From assembly GCA_963765375.1 (NCBI GenBank), contig CAVXVZ010000005.1, positions 682,001 to 746,000 of the forward strand: 64,000 bases of DNA. The letters run 5' to 3'. Numbering within the stretch: position 1 is the stretch's first letter; each line of letters starts with the position of its first letter. A model generated the notes under the pieces. The model was given only the letters and a program-made list of their open reading frames with translations. It had not been told where the DNA came from and did not search any database. Below are positions 8,223-16,905 of the stretch, in pieces. The translations under genes and the position numbers were made by a program. This stretch comes from Roseiarcus sp963765375. Lineage in GTDB: Bacteria; Pseudomonadota; Alphaproteobacteria; Rhizobiales; Beijerinckiaceae.

Positions 8223-9959
8223 ATGCCCCCTTCCCGCAATTCCCTCCCGCCGACCTCCCTGCCTCGCGCCCACTACGCCGAAATGTTCGGGCCGACCAAG
8301 GGCGACAGGTTGCGCCTCGCCGACACCGAGCTCGTGATCGAGGTCGAGAAGGATTTCACCACCTATGGCGAGGAGGTGAAGTTCGGCGGCGGCAAGGTCA
8401 TCCGCGACGGCATGGGACAGGCACAAACGACCAACGCGCGCGGCGCGGTCGACACCGTCATCACCAACGCGGTGATCCTCGACCATTGGGGGATCGTCAA
8501 GGCCGACGTCGGCTTGAAGGACGGGCTCATCGCGGCAATCGGCAAGGCCGGCAATCCCGACATCCAGCCGGGCGTAACGATCATCGTCGGGCCGGGGACC
8601 GAAGTGATCGCGGGCGAGGGCAAGATCCTCACCGCCGGCGGGTTCGACACTCACATCCATTTCATCTGCCCGCAGCAGATCGAGGAGGCGCTGATGTCGG
8701 GCGTGACCTCGATGCTGGGCGGCGGCACCGGCCCCGCGACCGGCACCTTCGCCACCACCTGCACGCCCGGGCCCTGGCACATTCAGCGCATGATCGAGGC
8801 GGCCGACGCCTACCCGATGAACCTCGGCTTCGCCGGCAAGGGCAACGCGTCGAAGCCCGCAGCGCTCGTCGAGCAGGTCAAGGCCGGCGCCTGCGCGCTG
8901 AAATTGCACGAGGACTGGGGCACGACGCCCGCCGCAATCGACTGCTGCCTCTCGGTCGCCGACGACTACGACGTCCAGGTGATGATCCACACCGATACGC
9001 TGAACGAATCGGGCTTCGTCGAGGACACGATCAAGGCGTTCAAGGGCCGCACCATCCACGCTTTCCACACCGAGGGCGCCGGCGGTGGACACGCGCCCGA
9101 CATCATGAAGGTCGCGGGCCTGCCCAATGTGCTGCCCTCGTCGACCAATCCGACCCGGCCCTACACCAAGAACACGCTCGACGAACATCTCGACATGCTG
9201 ATGGTCTGCCATCACCTCGACCAGACCATCCCCGAGGACCTGGCCTTCGCCGAGAGCCGGATCCGCAAGGAGACGATCGCCGCCGAGGACATCCTGCACG
9301 ACCTCGGCGCGCTTTCGATGATGTCGAGCGACAGCCAGGCGATGGGCCGGGTCGGCGAGGTCATCATCCGCACCTGGCAGACCGCCGACAAGATGAAGCG
9401 CCAGCGCGGGGCGCTTCGCGGCGACGGGCCGCGCAACGACAACGCGCGCGCCAAGCGCTATGTCGCGAAATACACCATCAATCCCGCGATCGCCCATGGC
9501 GTCTCGAAGCACATCGGCTCGGTCGAGAAGGGCAAGCTCGCCGACCTCGTCTTATGGACGCCGGCCTTCTTCGGGGTGAAGCCGGATTGCATCATCAAGG
9601 GCGGCGCGATCGCCGCGGCGCTGATGGGCGACCCCAATGCCTCGATCCCGACGCCCCAGCCCGTCCACTACCGGCCGATGTTCCGCTCGCACGGCCGGGC
9701 GTTGCATACGTCCTCGCTCACCTTCGTTTCCGACGCGGCGCTCGCCGGTGGCTTGGCGCGCAAGCTCAAGGTGCAAAGGCGCCTGGTCGCGGTCGAGAAC
9801 ACGCGCGGCAAGATCGGCAAGAAGAGCATGATCCACAACAGCGCGACGCCGAAGATCGAGATCGACCCCGAGACCTACGATGTCAGGGCCGACGGCGAGC
9901 TTCTGGTGTGCGAGCCGGCGGAGAAATTGCCGATGGCGCAGCGGTATTTTCTGTTCTGA
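8223..9959 (+). CDS. ureC: urease alpha subunit
   Basis: The catalytic subunit (578 residues) of urease. All expected active-site residues are visible: nickel ligands in THIHF (His144, His146), the carbamylated lysine in LKLHEDW (Lys227), His in VMIHTDTLNE, His in AFHTEGAGGG, the mobile-flap Cys-His in MVCHHL and Asp in MSSDSQAMGR. Numbering is about ten higher than in the Klebsiella enzyme because of an N-terminal extension. ATG 8223 is preferred to TTG 8208; GAGG lies upstream. Separated from ureAB by the vapBC module. Confidence 0.96.
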   Translation: MPPSRNSLPPTSLPRAHYAEMFGPTKGDRLRLADTELVIEVEKDFTTYGEEVKFGGGKVIRDGMGQAQTTNARGAVDTVITNAVILDHWGIVKADVGLKDGLIAAIGKAGNPDIQPGVTIIVGPGTEVIAGEGKILTAGGFDTHIHFICPQQIEEALMSGVTSMLGGGTGPATGTFATTCTPGPWHIQRMIEAADAYPMNLGFAGKGNASKPAALVEQVKAGACALKLHEDWGTTPAAIDCCLSVADDYDVQVMIHTDTLNESGFVEDTIKAFKGRTIHAFHTEGAGGGHAPDIMKVAGLPNVLPSSTNPTRPYTKNTLDEHLDMLMVCHHLDQTIPEDLAFAESRIRKETIAAEDILHDLGALSMMSSDSQAMGRVGEVIIRTWQTADKMKRQRGALRGDGPRNDNARAKRYVAKYTINPAIAHGVSKHIGSVEKGKLADLVLWTPAFFGVKPDCIIKGGAIAAALMGDPNASIPTPQPVHYRPMFRSHGRALHTSSLTFVSDAALAGGLARKLKVQRRLVAVENTRGKIGKKSMIHNSATPKIEIDPETYDVRADGELLVCEPAEKLPMAQRYFLF

Positions 9960-10207
9960 GACGACCTTCTTCCTGATTGAGACGACCACAACGTGGTGAG
10001 CCGCGGTCCGACGCGCCGCGGCCCGCGCCCGCCAAAGCCCAAAATCGTCGAAAGCAAGCCAGCCTTGCGCGAAAACCCGCGAAAACGAAATCGCTTTCTT
10101 TTGCTTTCTATTATTTTTTGGAATCGGGCCTTTTCAAAGGGTTAGGCGCAATTCAAATAACATTTTTTTCTCCCCTGCTGCCCTCGCCCTGTGGAGGCTT
10201 GTCTCGA

Positions 10208-10252
10208 CCCCTCGTCCTGAGGAGACCGCGAAGCGGTCGTCTCGAAGGACGC
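10208..10252 (+). repeat. REP-like palindromic unit (copy 1)
   Basis: An imperfect palindrome: CCTCGTCCTGAGGAG, then GACCGCGAAGCGGTC hairpin core, then GTCTCGAAGGACG. This design (CTGAGGAG...CTCGAAGGA) is a family of dispersed intergenic repeats common in Rhizobiales genomes. It pairs with an inverted copy 34 bases downstream. Confidence 0.6.
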
Positions 10253-10285
10253 TCCCACATTCCGTTAAGTCAGCCGCACTTGGAA

Positions 10286-10333
10286 CCATGCTTCGAGACG
10301 CGGGGCCGCGCCCCGCTCCTCAGCATGAGGGTG
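10286..10333 (-). repeat. REP-like palindromic unit (copy 2, inverted)
   Basis: Begins CCATGCTTCGAGACG, has a GCGGGGCCGCGCCCCGC hairpin core and ends CTCCTCAGCATGAGGGT, i.e. the same element as the unit at 10208 in the opposite orientation with a diverged core. Head-to-head REP pairs of this type often form long hairpins after genes. Confidence 0.6.
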
Positions 10334-10869
10334 GGGGTCCGCAAGGCAGCCATCGAACGGCTTCCGGGCTCCAAATCTCTTTCCCTCTCCTCTCACAGAC
10401 CGTCTTTGCTCGGGTACGGGCTAAATCCGGCGAATAAGAAATCTTATAACCCACAATTCTGATTGTCGCAAGAGATTGCACAATTCGTGAGTTTTGACAT
10501 GCCGCCCTAGAGTGACGTTGCCTCGGCCCGGTCGAGACCGCGCGCCAAGTGGCGCGCAGACGAGCACGATCCACAATTACGCGACCCGAGAAGCCGCCAA
10601 TGGTGCAGGGGTATTCTTGTTTGAGGTGATCCACTCTCTGGTTGAAACGTCGGTTGGCCCGGCGGCGCGCCCGTATCCAGCCCCGGGATCCCCTTTTGGC
10701 GAAAATTATGAGAAACCGATCTCTCTCCTGCTCTTTTCCCCTTCCTCGCCTGTTATCCGCCGACCCGGTCAACCCCGTCCGAGATTGTGTTTCACCTCCA
10801 AACGTCACAGCGCTCCAATTCGCTCAGTGGGGGGTACGACCACGTTGGTTAGAAGCGATACTTAAACAA

Positions 10870-11962
10870 CTAAAATGGAGTGCCTTTATCGCCCGGTGAA
10901 TCATCCTCATCGGGTTCCTCCATTTCGTCTTCGTCAAAGTGCTCAAATATGCCCTGTCTATCGAACATTCCATACACCTTATCTTTTCCCCATTTTTTTA
11001 TGAGTAGCTCCGTTGATTTCTTGTCCGTGGCAGCCCAATCGACAGGCCTCGCAAAATATTTGTCAATATCTGTATACATCATTAGATCTCTTAGAAATCC
11101 AATTCCAGTTGTGACTAAATTTAACTTGCGATATTCAGATATAAAACTATCAGTAATGAGCTTTGACAGATCGCTTACTTTATGAATTCCAAATCTTTTC
11201 AATTCTTTTAAAATAGGCTCTTCAATGGTTTTGCTTTCAATTTTCAACTTATGTACAGTAGATATCTCGGTAAGAAATTTCTCTAGGGACAATCGATTAA
11301 CATCCTCTCCTTCAATCTCCGAACTACTTAGATTGGACAGAGCGTGTGCATATTCTTCAATTTCCCTTGCAATACCATCAAACGCTGAATCAACAACTTC
11401 CAGCATCCCGGAGTATAAATTGAGCTTTCGCTGAATATTTTGCGGCAGGCCGGGACTGAATTTGAAAGATCGATCGTGAGCAAGCTCAGCCCAGGCGTGC
11501 TGCAGGACCGTTCTAATTTGTATCTAAAATTTAAGTAGGCTAAAATCTCTGTATTCGAGCAATGATGAGCGAATATCTCCCAACGTACAAACAAGGTGAG
11601 CGGAGCGATATCCTACCCTATCAAATCCAAGTATTTTTTTCTATCTAAGCTGTTACTTTCATCAATTTCAAATGCCGACCGTATTATGGATATAACTTGC
11701 TCGACCTGGCTTTCTAAAAACGTAATGATGCGAACGCCACTAACGTCTGTCATCTGCGTCTTGGGCGATTTGTAATTTTTACGTCTTAATTTTTCCTGAT
11801 CAACTCAATACTCTTAGTCCTCCCATTTACACTTAGATATTCAACGCTATTGCTGTCCAGCAAACTGCGGACTAACTCAACCGTAACGTCGGTCAGACGG
11901 CTGTGAAGCGGAACAATTTTCTCAGACCACTCATCATCGATGCTTTGGTTGCTCTCGCCCAC
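10870..11962 (-). pseudogene. RelA/SpoT-domain (p)ppGpp synthetase-like gene, decayed
   Basis: Joining three frames on this strand gives about 364 residues of a stand-alone RelA/SpoT synthetase-like protein: GTG 11962 (preceded by GGGAG) opens frame 1 up to NGRTKSIE; a one-base loss then moves to QEKLRRKNY...MTDVSGVRIITF; a second one-base loss in an A7 run near 11635 moves to GFDRVGYRSAHLV; then a TAG stands where the Glu of the expected EIQIRTVLQHAWAE motif should be. The rest is open to 10870 and ends in an acidic tail. Synthetase motifs RxKS, TDVSGVRI, GYRSAH and QIRT are all recognisable. The DNA is AT-rich against its surroundings, a sign of transfer. Three lesions make a functional product unlikely. 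Confidence 0.75.
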
Positions 11963-12120
11963 CTTAATCGCTCCCTAGTATCGACTAAAGCGTGGCCAAG
12001 TTTTTGGACGAGCGCGCGGAAATCTGCAAGACGTGCAATGACGGTGGTCCCCCATAATCGGACGGCCAGACAAACTGAACGAGCCGAACGCAAGTCTGCC
12101 TTCCGGCCGCCCCTGCGCGC

Positions 12121-13326
12121 TTATCCTCGGCCGAGGTCGCGCAGAGCCGTGTACACCCTCCCGTCGTAGCCGACGTAGATCGTCAGAGCGCCGATTGATA
12201 TCTGACGGAACGGGTAATAGGGCGAGCGCAACTCCATGCAAGGACGCCAGACGAGATGTGGATGGATGACCCAGGAGCCTTCGCGGATCTTGAGCCGCCC
12301 GCGCCCGTCTGGAAGGTCGATGGGCGCGCGAAGCGCCGCCTCGATTGCCGCCTCGCTGGAAATGACCGTAGAGCGAGCCTCGCCCGTGAGCGATAGTGCG
12401 CCTTGAAACGTGCCGAACAGTCCGTCGCCGCGCAGCATCGCCGTTGGTCTTCCGTGCCGATGCAGGGTCACGAGGTAGTAGTACTCGTCGGGCCGATCGA
12501 GCCTTTGCACGAGGTCAGCCGCGGCGGGTCGTGCGCCCTGGACTGCCGGCGTCAGGGCGCATTTCTCCTCGCGGCGCAGGTGTATGTCCACGCCGCGCTC
12601 GGCGAGCTCCATCGCCTCGTGCGGCGAGATGAGGCGCGAGCCGTCCCTCAAGCGGGTTCTCCCCACGAGCCTGATTGGGCGCATCGGCGGCCGGCGAGGG
12701 TCGCATACGCTGATGAACTGCGGGTGTCCGACCCCATAGGCGTCGCAGCCGGTATGATAGGTGGACTGCCAATCCGCATAGTCGACATATTCATTGGCGA
12801 CACCATGGTCGCCCCCAGTTCCGCAGGAGTCCGGATCGGCGTGCGGCGGTGGGGGCGCCGACATCGGATTGTAGAAGCTCGGCGTCGGCGGCCAGGGATT
12901 GTTGATGTAAAACCCCTCGATTGTATAGGGCCCTCCCGATCCGTCCGGGTCCACGTCGGTCTTGGCTCCGCGCACCGAGACCCAGTGGCCGCAGCCATAG
13001 ACCAGCGTTCCCGTTGCGACCGAGAAGAACCTCAGCGTCCGAATGATGTTGGAAGACCCTTCCGGCTCGGTGTCGCCGCGCTCGACTATAAAGAAACTAT
13101 TGAACGTCGGCGGCGGCGGCATGAATGCGTTGAGGGTAAAATTCAGCCCGTCGGGCGAGGTGTACCACCCCGAACTGGAATGCGCGTGGTTCGAGGCATA
13201 AAGCGTGTTCTGATCGATGATGCCCGATCCGATCGAATCGAGAATCATCTGCGCGACGGCCGCGCCGCAATAGTAGTCGGTGTCCTGCTGATGGTAGGGG
13301 GTGTTGAGATCGGTGAACCAAGTCAT
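12121..13326 (-). CDS. C39-like papain-fold cysteine peptidase domain protein
   Basis: A 401-residue protein whose first 150 residues look like a peptidase_C39-like domain: Gln13/14 and Cys20 in PYHQQDTDYYCGAA, His114 in GCGHWVSV and Asn143 in INNPW form the expected catalytic set. There is no signal peptide and no ABC-transporter fusion as in bacteriocin-processing peptidases. The C-terminal 200 residues are unassigned. The start is well fixed by AGGAGG six bases before ATG 13326. It sits just upstream, on the same strand, of the decayed RelA/SpoT gene and is divergent from the cupin genes. The substrate is unknown. Confidence 0.6.
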   Translation of the reverse strand: MTWFTDLNTPYHQQDTDYYCGAAVAQMILDSIGSGIIDQNTLYASNHAHSSSGWYTSPDGLNFTLNAFMPPPPTFNSFFIVERGDTEPEGSSNIIRTLRFFSVATGTLVYGCGHWVSVRGAKTDVDPDGSGGPYTIEGFYINNPWPPTPSFYNPMSAPPPPHADPDSCGTGGDHGVANEYVDYADWQSTYHTGCDAYGVGHPQFISVCDPRRPPMRPIRLVGRTRLRDGSRLISPHEAMELAERGVDIHLRREEKCALTPAVQGARPAAADLVQRLDRPDEYYYLVTLHRHGRPTAMLRGDGLFGTFQGALSLTGEARSTVISSEAAIEAALRAPIDLPDGRGRLKIREGSWVIHPHLVWRPCMELRSPYYPFRQISIGALTIYVGYDGRVYTALRDLGRG

Positions 13327-13589
13327 TTGACGCCTCCTGTCTCGGACGGCGCAACGATCAGAGTTGGGGGAAGCCTAAGACCTTCTTCGCGCCGGGGCAG
13401 AGCTTTGCAATGAAACGAAACTTAAAAACCGCGCTTGCAATGATCAGGCGACACCATTGCCAATACCCTATGACTCTAGCAAATGCGATACAGGTGTCAA
13501 CGCATCTCACGCTTGGGGATTTCGAGCCGCTCCGCTGCGAGAAGGCTCAAGCCGCCCTCGGCGAACGGGCGTTTATTGGAGCCGGAACA

Positions 13590-13892
13590 ATGCCTCAGCC
13601 CCCACGCCCCAAAGCCGACCCCCTCGTCCACATCTCCGAGCCGCATGTGCGTGTCACCGAGTGGCGGTTTGCACCCGGGGCCGAAACGGGGTGGCACCGG
13701 CATGAGGCCGATTATGTCGTCGTTCCGCTTCTCGACGGCGATCTTCTGCTCGAAGAGCCGGGTGGAGAATCACGCACAGCAACCCTCAAGCGGCATGTTC
13801 CCTACGCGCGGCGCGAGGGCGTCGAGCACAATGTCATCAACGCCAATCCGTTCGATTTCGCCTTCATCGAGATCGAGCACCTGAAGCCGTGA
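13590..13892 (+). CDS. small cupin-domain protein
   Basis: A 100-residue single-domain cupin. The metal-site pattern GAETGWHRHEADYVV...PLLDG, the first cupin motif, is clear (His-x-His plus a following Glu), and a final HNVINAN histidine serves as the second-motif ligand. GGAG eight bases ahead supports ATG 13590 over an in-frame codon at 13410. It ends in a GTGA overlap with a second cupin-type gene resembling DMSP lyases, so the two are probably co-translated. Small cupins of this type can be dioxygenases, isomerases or sensors; no specific reaction can be assigned. Confidence 0.8.
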   Translation: MPQPPRPKADPLVHISEPHVRVTEWRFAPGAETGWHRHEADYVVVPLLDGDLLLEEPGGESRTATLKRHVPYARREGVEHNVINANPFDFAFIEIEHLKP

Positions 13893-14788
13893 GCGGCCAG
13901 CGCTTCGAAGTCGCCGATCCCCGCGCCGCAAACCTCGGCGAACGGATGTCCAAGGCGCTCACTGGCGACGATCCAGGAGAACCCTCGACCCCGCCCCCGC
14001 TCGCGGAGCCGCTCGCCCGCCTCGTCAACATTCTCCGCGAACTCCTCAACACCGCCGGCGCGGAGGCCGAAGGTTTCATCCGCGATTGGCCGCGGGAGCT
14101 GATTGCGCGGCCGGTCGGCGCGCGCTCGCTTCCCGTCGTCGCCGCGCTCGATGGCCTGTCGCGCTTCGCCGGGCCGGGCACGCGGGCGCTTGTTGACGCG
14201 ATCGCGGCGCTCGCCGGCGAGCTCGACTGGCGACAGACCTATACGAGCGCCGACTTCGGCCAGCGCTTCCTCGACAACTACGGCTTCAGCGAATGGATCG
14301 GCGAGCGCGGCGCCTTCGTCAGCGACGCGATCGCCGGCGGCGTCCTCATGCTCGGGCCGGACATCGAATATCCCACCCATTCGCATGAGGCGGAGGAGCT
14401 CTATCTGCCGCTGGCGGGGCGCGCCTGGTGGCGTTCCGGCAAGTCCGAGTGGCGGCTTCGCGCGCCGGGGGCATGGATCCATCATCCTTCCTGGACGATC
14501 CACGCGATGCGAACGGAGCGCGAGCCGCTGCTCGCGGCCTATGTCTGGCGCGCGGGCGATCTCAGCGCGAAGTCTCGCATCGAGAGCCGAAATCCCATCT
14601 CCGAAACGAACGGGAGAACCGACGCGTCCGCATCGCGCGGCTATTCGCAACCCTCGCGGAATGGGCTAAATAACCACGGTGATTGCCGGGATCGGAGGTT
14701 GTCGACGACCGAGGGGAGGAAACGAGCATGGCGAACGGGGACGCTCAAAAGACGCCGCAGGGCGCGACGGGGATGGGGCCGGCTTTGA
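13889..14788 (+). CDS. dimethylsulfoniopropionate (DMSP) lyase-like cupin protein
   Basis: Residues about 70-235 match the DddL/DddQ/DddW cupin lyase family: YTSADFGQRFLDNYGF, then metal-site YPTHSHEAEELY (His164, His166, Glu170, Tyr172) and HHPSWTIHAMRT (His205), then a WRAGDL end block. Family enzymes cleave DMSP to dimethyl sulfide and acrylate with a divalent metal. Start GTG 13889 overlaps the preceding cupin stop. The last 65 residues are Arg-rich, not conserved-looking, and run 61 bases into the next gene, so the original stop has probably been lost. Real substrate in this organism is unproven. Confidence 0.7.
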   Translation: MSGQRFEVADPRAANLGERMSKALTGDDPGEPSTPPPLAEPLARLVNILRELLNTAGAEAEGFIRDWPRELIARPVGARSLPVVAALDGLSRFAGPGTRALVDAIAALAGELDWRQTYTSADFGQRFLDNYGFSEWIGERGAFVSDAIAGGVLMLGPDIEYPTHSHEAEELYLPLAGRAWWRSGKSEWRLRAPGAWIHHPSWTIHAMRTEREPLLAAYVWRAGDLSAKSRIESRNPISETNGRTDASASRGYSQPSRNGLNNHGDCRDRRLSTTEGRKRAWRTGTLKRRRRARRGWGRL

Positions 14789-15621
14789 ATTCGACGAGCG
14801 TCCGTCTCTCGTCGGGCGACAGAAACCTGTTGGGGATTTATTTCGTCTGTCTCGCTGTCTTCACCTTCTACGTTCTCATCGCGACCTGGCCTGTGGTCGG
14901 CGACGACGGCGCGAATTTCGCTGACGCGCGGGTGTTCGGATACGATCTGAGAGCGACCCCCGACGCGCGGCTATTCATCACCGTTGTTGCGGCGGGCGCG
15001 CTCGGCAGCCTCGTCCATTGCCTGACCTCCTTCGCCGACTACGTCGGCAACCGCACCCTCAAGCGAAGTTGGGTCTGGTACCTCCTCCTGAGAACGCCGA
15101 TCGGCGTTGCGCTCGCGCTGCTCTTCTATCTTGTGCTCCGCGGCGGGCTGATCGCTCCGACCCTCTCCTCGACGCCGACGGACAGCACCCCGAAATCTCA
15201 TGCGTGGACGCTGTTGAACCCCTATGGCCTCGCCGCCATTGCGGCCATGGCCGGCATGTTTTCCAAGCAGGCGACCGACAAATTGAGCGAGCTGTTCGAT
15301 ACCCTGTTCAAGACCGATCATCCGGTCGACCGCCGCGATCCGCTCAATCAGCCGCCAGTCATTTCGAGCGTCGATCCCGCATCGCTTACGGTGGGCAGCG
15401 CGATCGAGCTCGCAATTCTGGGCCAGAATTTCAGCAAGGATTGCGGGGCGCTGATCGACGGCGAAACGCGCGACGTCAAATGGCAAAGCGACACCCGGTT
15501 GACGATAACCTTGCTGCCAAAGGATGTGGCGACCGCCGGCGACCTGGTTATCGTCGTGCGCAATCCGAGCTCCGCCGGCGGAGATTCAAAGCAGTTCACG
15601 GTTCCGGTGCGAGCCGTCTAG
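14728..15621 (+). CDS. membrane protein with C-terminal IPT/TIG-like domain
   Basis: A 297-residue protein with three or four hydrophobic helices (about residues 35-55, 90-110, 125-150, 180-195) and then a soluble immunoglobulin-like domain: PPVISSVDPASLTVGS, ILGQNFSKDC and LVIVVRNPSSAGG are the usual IPT/TIG strand pattern. Such domains mediate protein or carbohydrate contacts. Strong ribosome site GAGGGGAGGA before ATG 14728. Its start overlaps the tail of the DMSP-lyase-like gene. No enzymatic motif is visible. Confidence 0.65.
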   Translation: MANGDAQKTPQGATGMGPALNSTSVRLSSGDRNLLGIYFVCLAVFTFYVLIATWPVVGDDGANFADARVFGYDLRATPDARLFITVVAAGALGSLVHCLTSFADYVGNRTLKRSWVWYLLLRTPIGVALALLFYLVLRGGLIAPTLSSTPTDSTPKSHAWTLLNPYGLAAIAAMAGMFSKQATDKLSELFDTLFKTDHPVDRRDPLNQPPVISSVDPASLTVGSAIELAILGQNFSKDCGALIDGETRDVKWQSDTRLTITLLPKDVATAGDLVIVVRNPSSAGGDSKQFTVPVRAV

Positions 15622-15779
15622 GCTGCGCCGAACCGTACGCAACTCTTCGCCTTGACCGGCGCGCGGATCGGGCTCGGCGGAGACTTGACGGCGGCGGCTC
15701 ACGGCATCGGCTCTCCCCAGGCGCAGACGCCCGGAGCTTCTTTCAAGCCGCGCGGAAAGCAAAGGAGTCGATCGGTCGA

Positions 15780-16340
15780 ATGGCCAATCCGTTCTTCACC
15801 ATCGGACATTCGACCCGTCCGATTGAAGAGTTCGTGAGCCTGCTCGCGGAAGCGGAGGTGACGCTGGTCGTCGACGTCAGGACAGTTCCGCGCTCGCGCT
15901 TCAATCCGCAGTTCAACCGCGACGCTCTCTCCGCTTCGCTCGCCGCCCGCGGCGTCGCCTACGAGCATCTCGCCGCGCTTGGGGGCTTGCGCGGAATCCA
16001 GCGCGACGTGCCGCCCGAGACCAACGCCTTCTGGGAGAATGCGAGCTTTCACAATTACGCCGATCACGCCATGGGCGAAGAGTTCCGATCGGGTCTTCGG
16101 GCCTTGCGAGAATTGGGCAAAACCGCGCGCTCCTGCGTCATGTGCGCGGAAAGTCTCTGGTGGCGCTGCCATCGCCGCATCATCGCCGATTATCTCGTTG
16201 CCGCCGGCGAGGATGTCTTCCACATCCTTGGCGGGGGTCACATCGAGCGAGCGCTATTGGCGGCTGCGTCCCGGGTCGGGCCGAGGGAAACCTTGACCTA
16301 TCCCAAGGAGTCCATCGACTTGTTCGGCGCCCAGCGATGA
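15780..16340 (+). CDS. DUF488 family protein
   Basis: A 186-residue member of the DUF488 family, recognised by FFTIGHSTRPIEEF at the N-terminus, LVVDVRTVPRSRFNPQFN, the Leu-Gly-Gly loop in LAALGGLRG, and the conserved CAESLWWRCHRR motif near residue 120 with its Cys-Glu and Cys-His pairs. The function of the family is not established. ATG 15780 is preceded by AAAGGAG at about 12 bases. No linked partner gene is visible; the neighbours are unrelated membrane proteins. Confidence 0.88.
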   Translation: MANPFFTIGHSTRPIEEFVSLLAEAEVTLVVDVRTVPRSRFNPQFNRDALSASLAARGVAYEHLAALGGLRGIQRDVPPETNAFWENASFHNYADHAMGEEFRSGLRALRELGKTARSCVMCAESLWWRCHRRIIADYLVAAGEDVFHILGGGHIERALLAAASRVGPRETLTYPKESIDLFGAQR

Positions 16341-16558
16341 GCGGCCGCCGGCCGGGTTCGCCGCCGCCCGCGAGTTGACGATCAGGTCCGGCGGCCTCGG
16401 GCGCCGTCTGCATTCTCCATCACGGAATCGAGACTGTGACGCGGGTCACAGCGTCGCGTCGCGCGCAATGCTCCAGTCGCGCGGCATCCCGAAAGGGAGA
16501 AATTCGTAATCGAAACACAAGGCTCGCCGCAGGTTCGCGGCCGTTGAGGAGTATCCCG

Positions 16559-16765
16559 ATGAGCATTGTTGAAAAGCGATCGCCTTCGGACGCCGTCGAT
16601 CTGACCGCGACGGACAGCGAGATGCCTGCAACGACGAGCATTTGCGTCGCGCTGGTCGTCGCGTTGATCGCCTATGTGCTGGGGGCCGCGGTTTTCCAGC
16701 AGGACGTCGTCGCCCGTGCGCCGCAACGCGCAGTCGCAGCCGAAATGTCTTTCCGCGGCCCCTGA
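16559..16765 (+). CDS. small single-pass membrane protein, hypothetical
   Basis: A 68-residue protein starting MSIVEKRS with GAGGAG just upstream. A polar N-terminal 30 residues are followed by one hydrophobic helix (SICVALVVALIAYVLG) and a short basic tail. No family is recognised. A second short frame with the same design, polar N-terminus plus one helix, follows about 140 bases later, so a small pair of membrane peptides is possible. Confidence 0.5.
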   Translation: MSIVEKRSPSDAVDLTATDSEMPATTSICVALVVALIAYVLGAAVFQQDVVARAPQRAVAAEMSFRGP

Positions 16766-16905
16766 AATTTCGCTCGCTCGCGGCGCTACGTGGCGCCTGC
16801 CGCTCGAAGAGGAGGCATATCGTAACTCATTCCGAAAGACCGCTCAGCTTCCATGACTTTCTGTCGGCCCGGTCCGCTCCGCAGACGGCCCCGTCCGTCA
16901 AGACC

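Larger units (their letters stand above)
9960..10869. other. long intergenic stretch without a supported gene
   Basis: About 900 bases between ureC and the RelA/SpoT remnant. It begins GC-rich, includes a T-rich tract around 10105-10175, carries two REP-like palindromes (10208-10252, 10286-10333), and falls in GC after about 10860. Short open frames exist on both strands but none has a ribosome-binding site with a recognisable protein. I see no tRNA and no transposase remnant. Confidence 0.5.
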
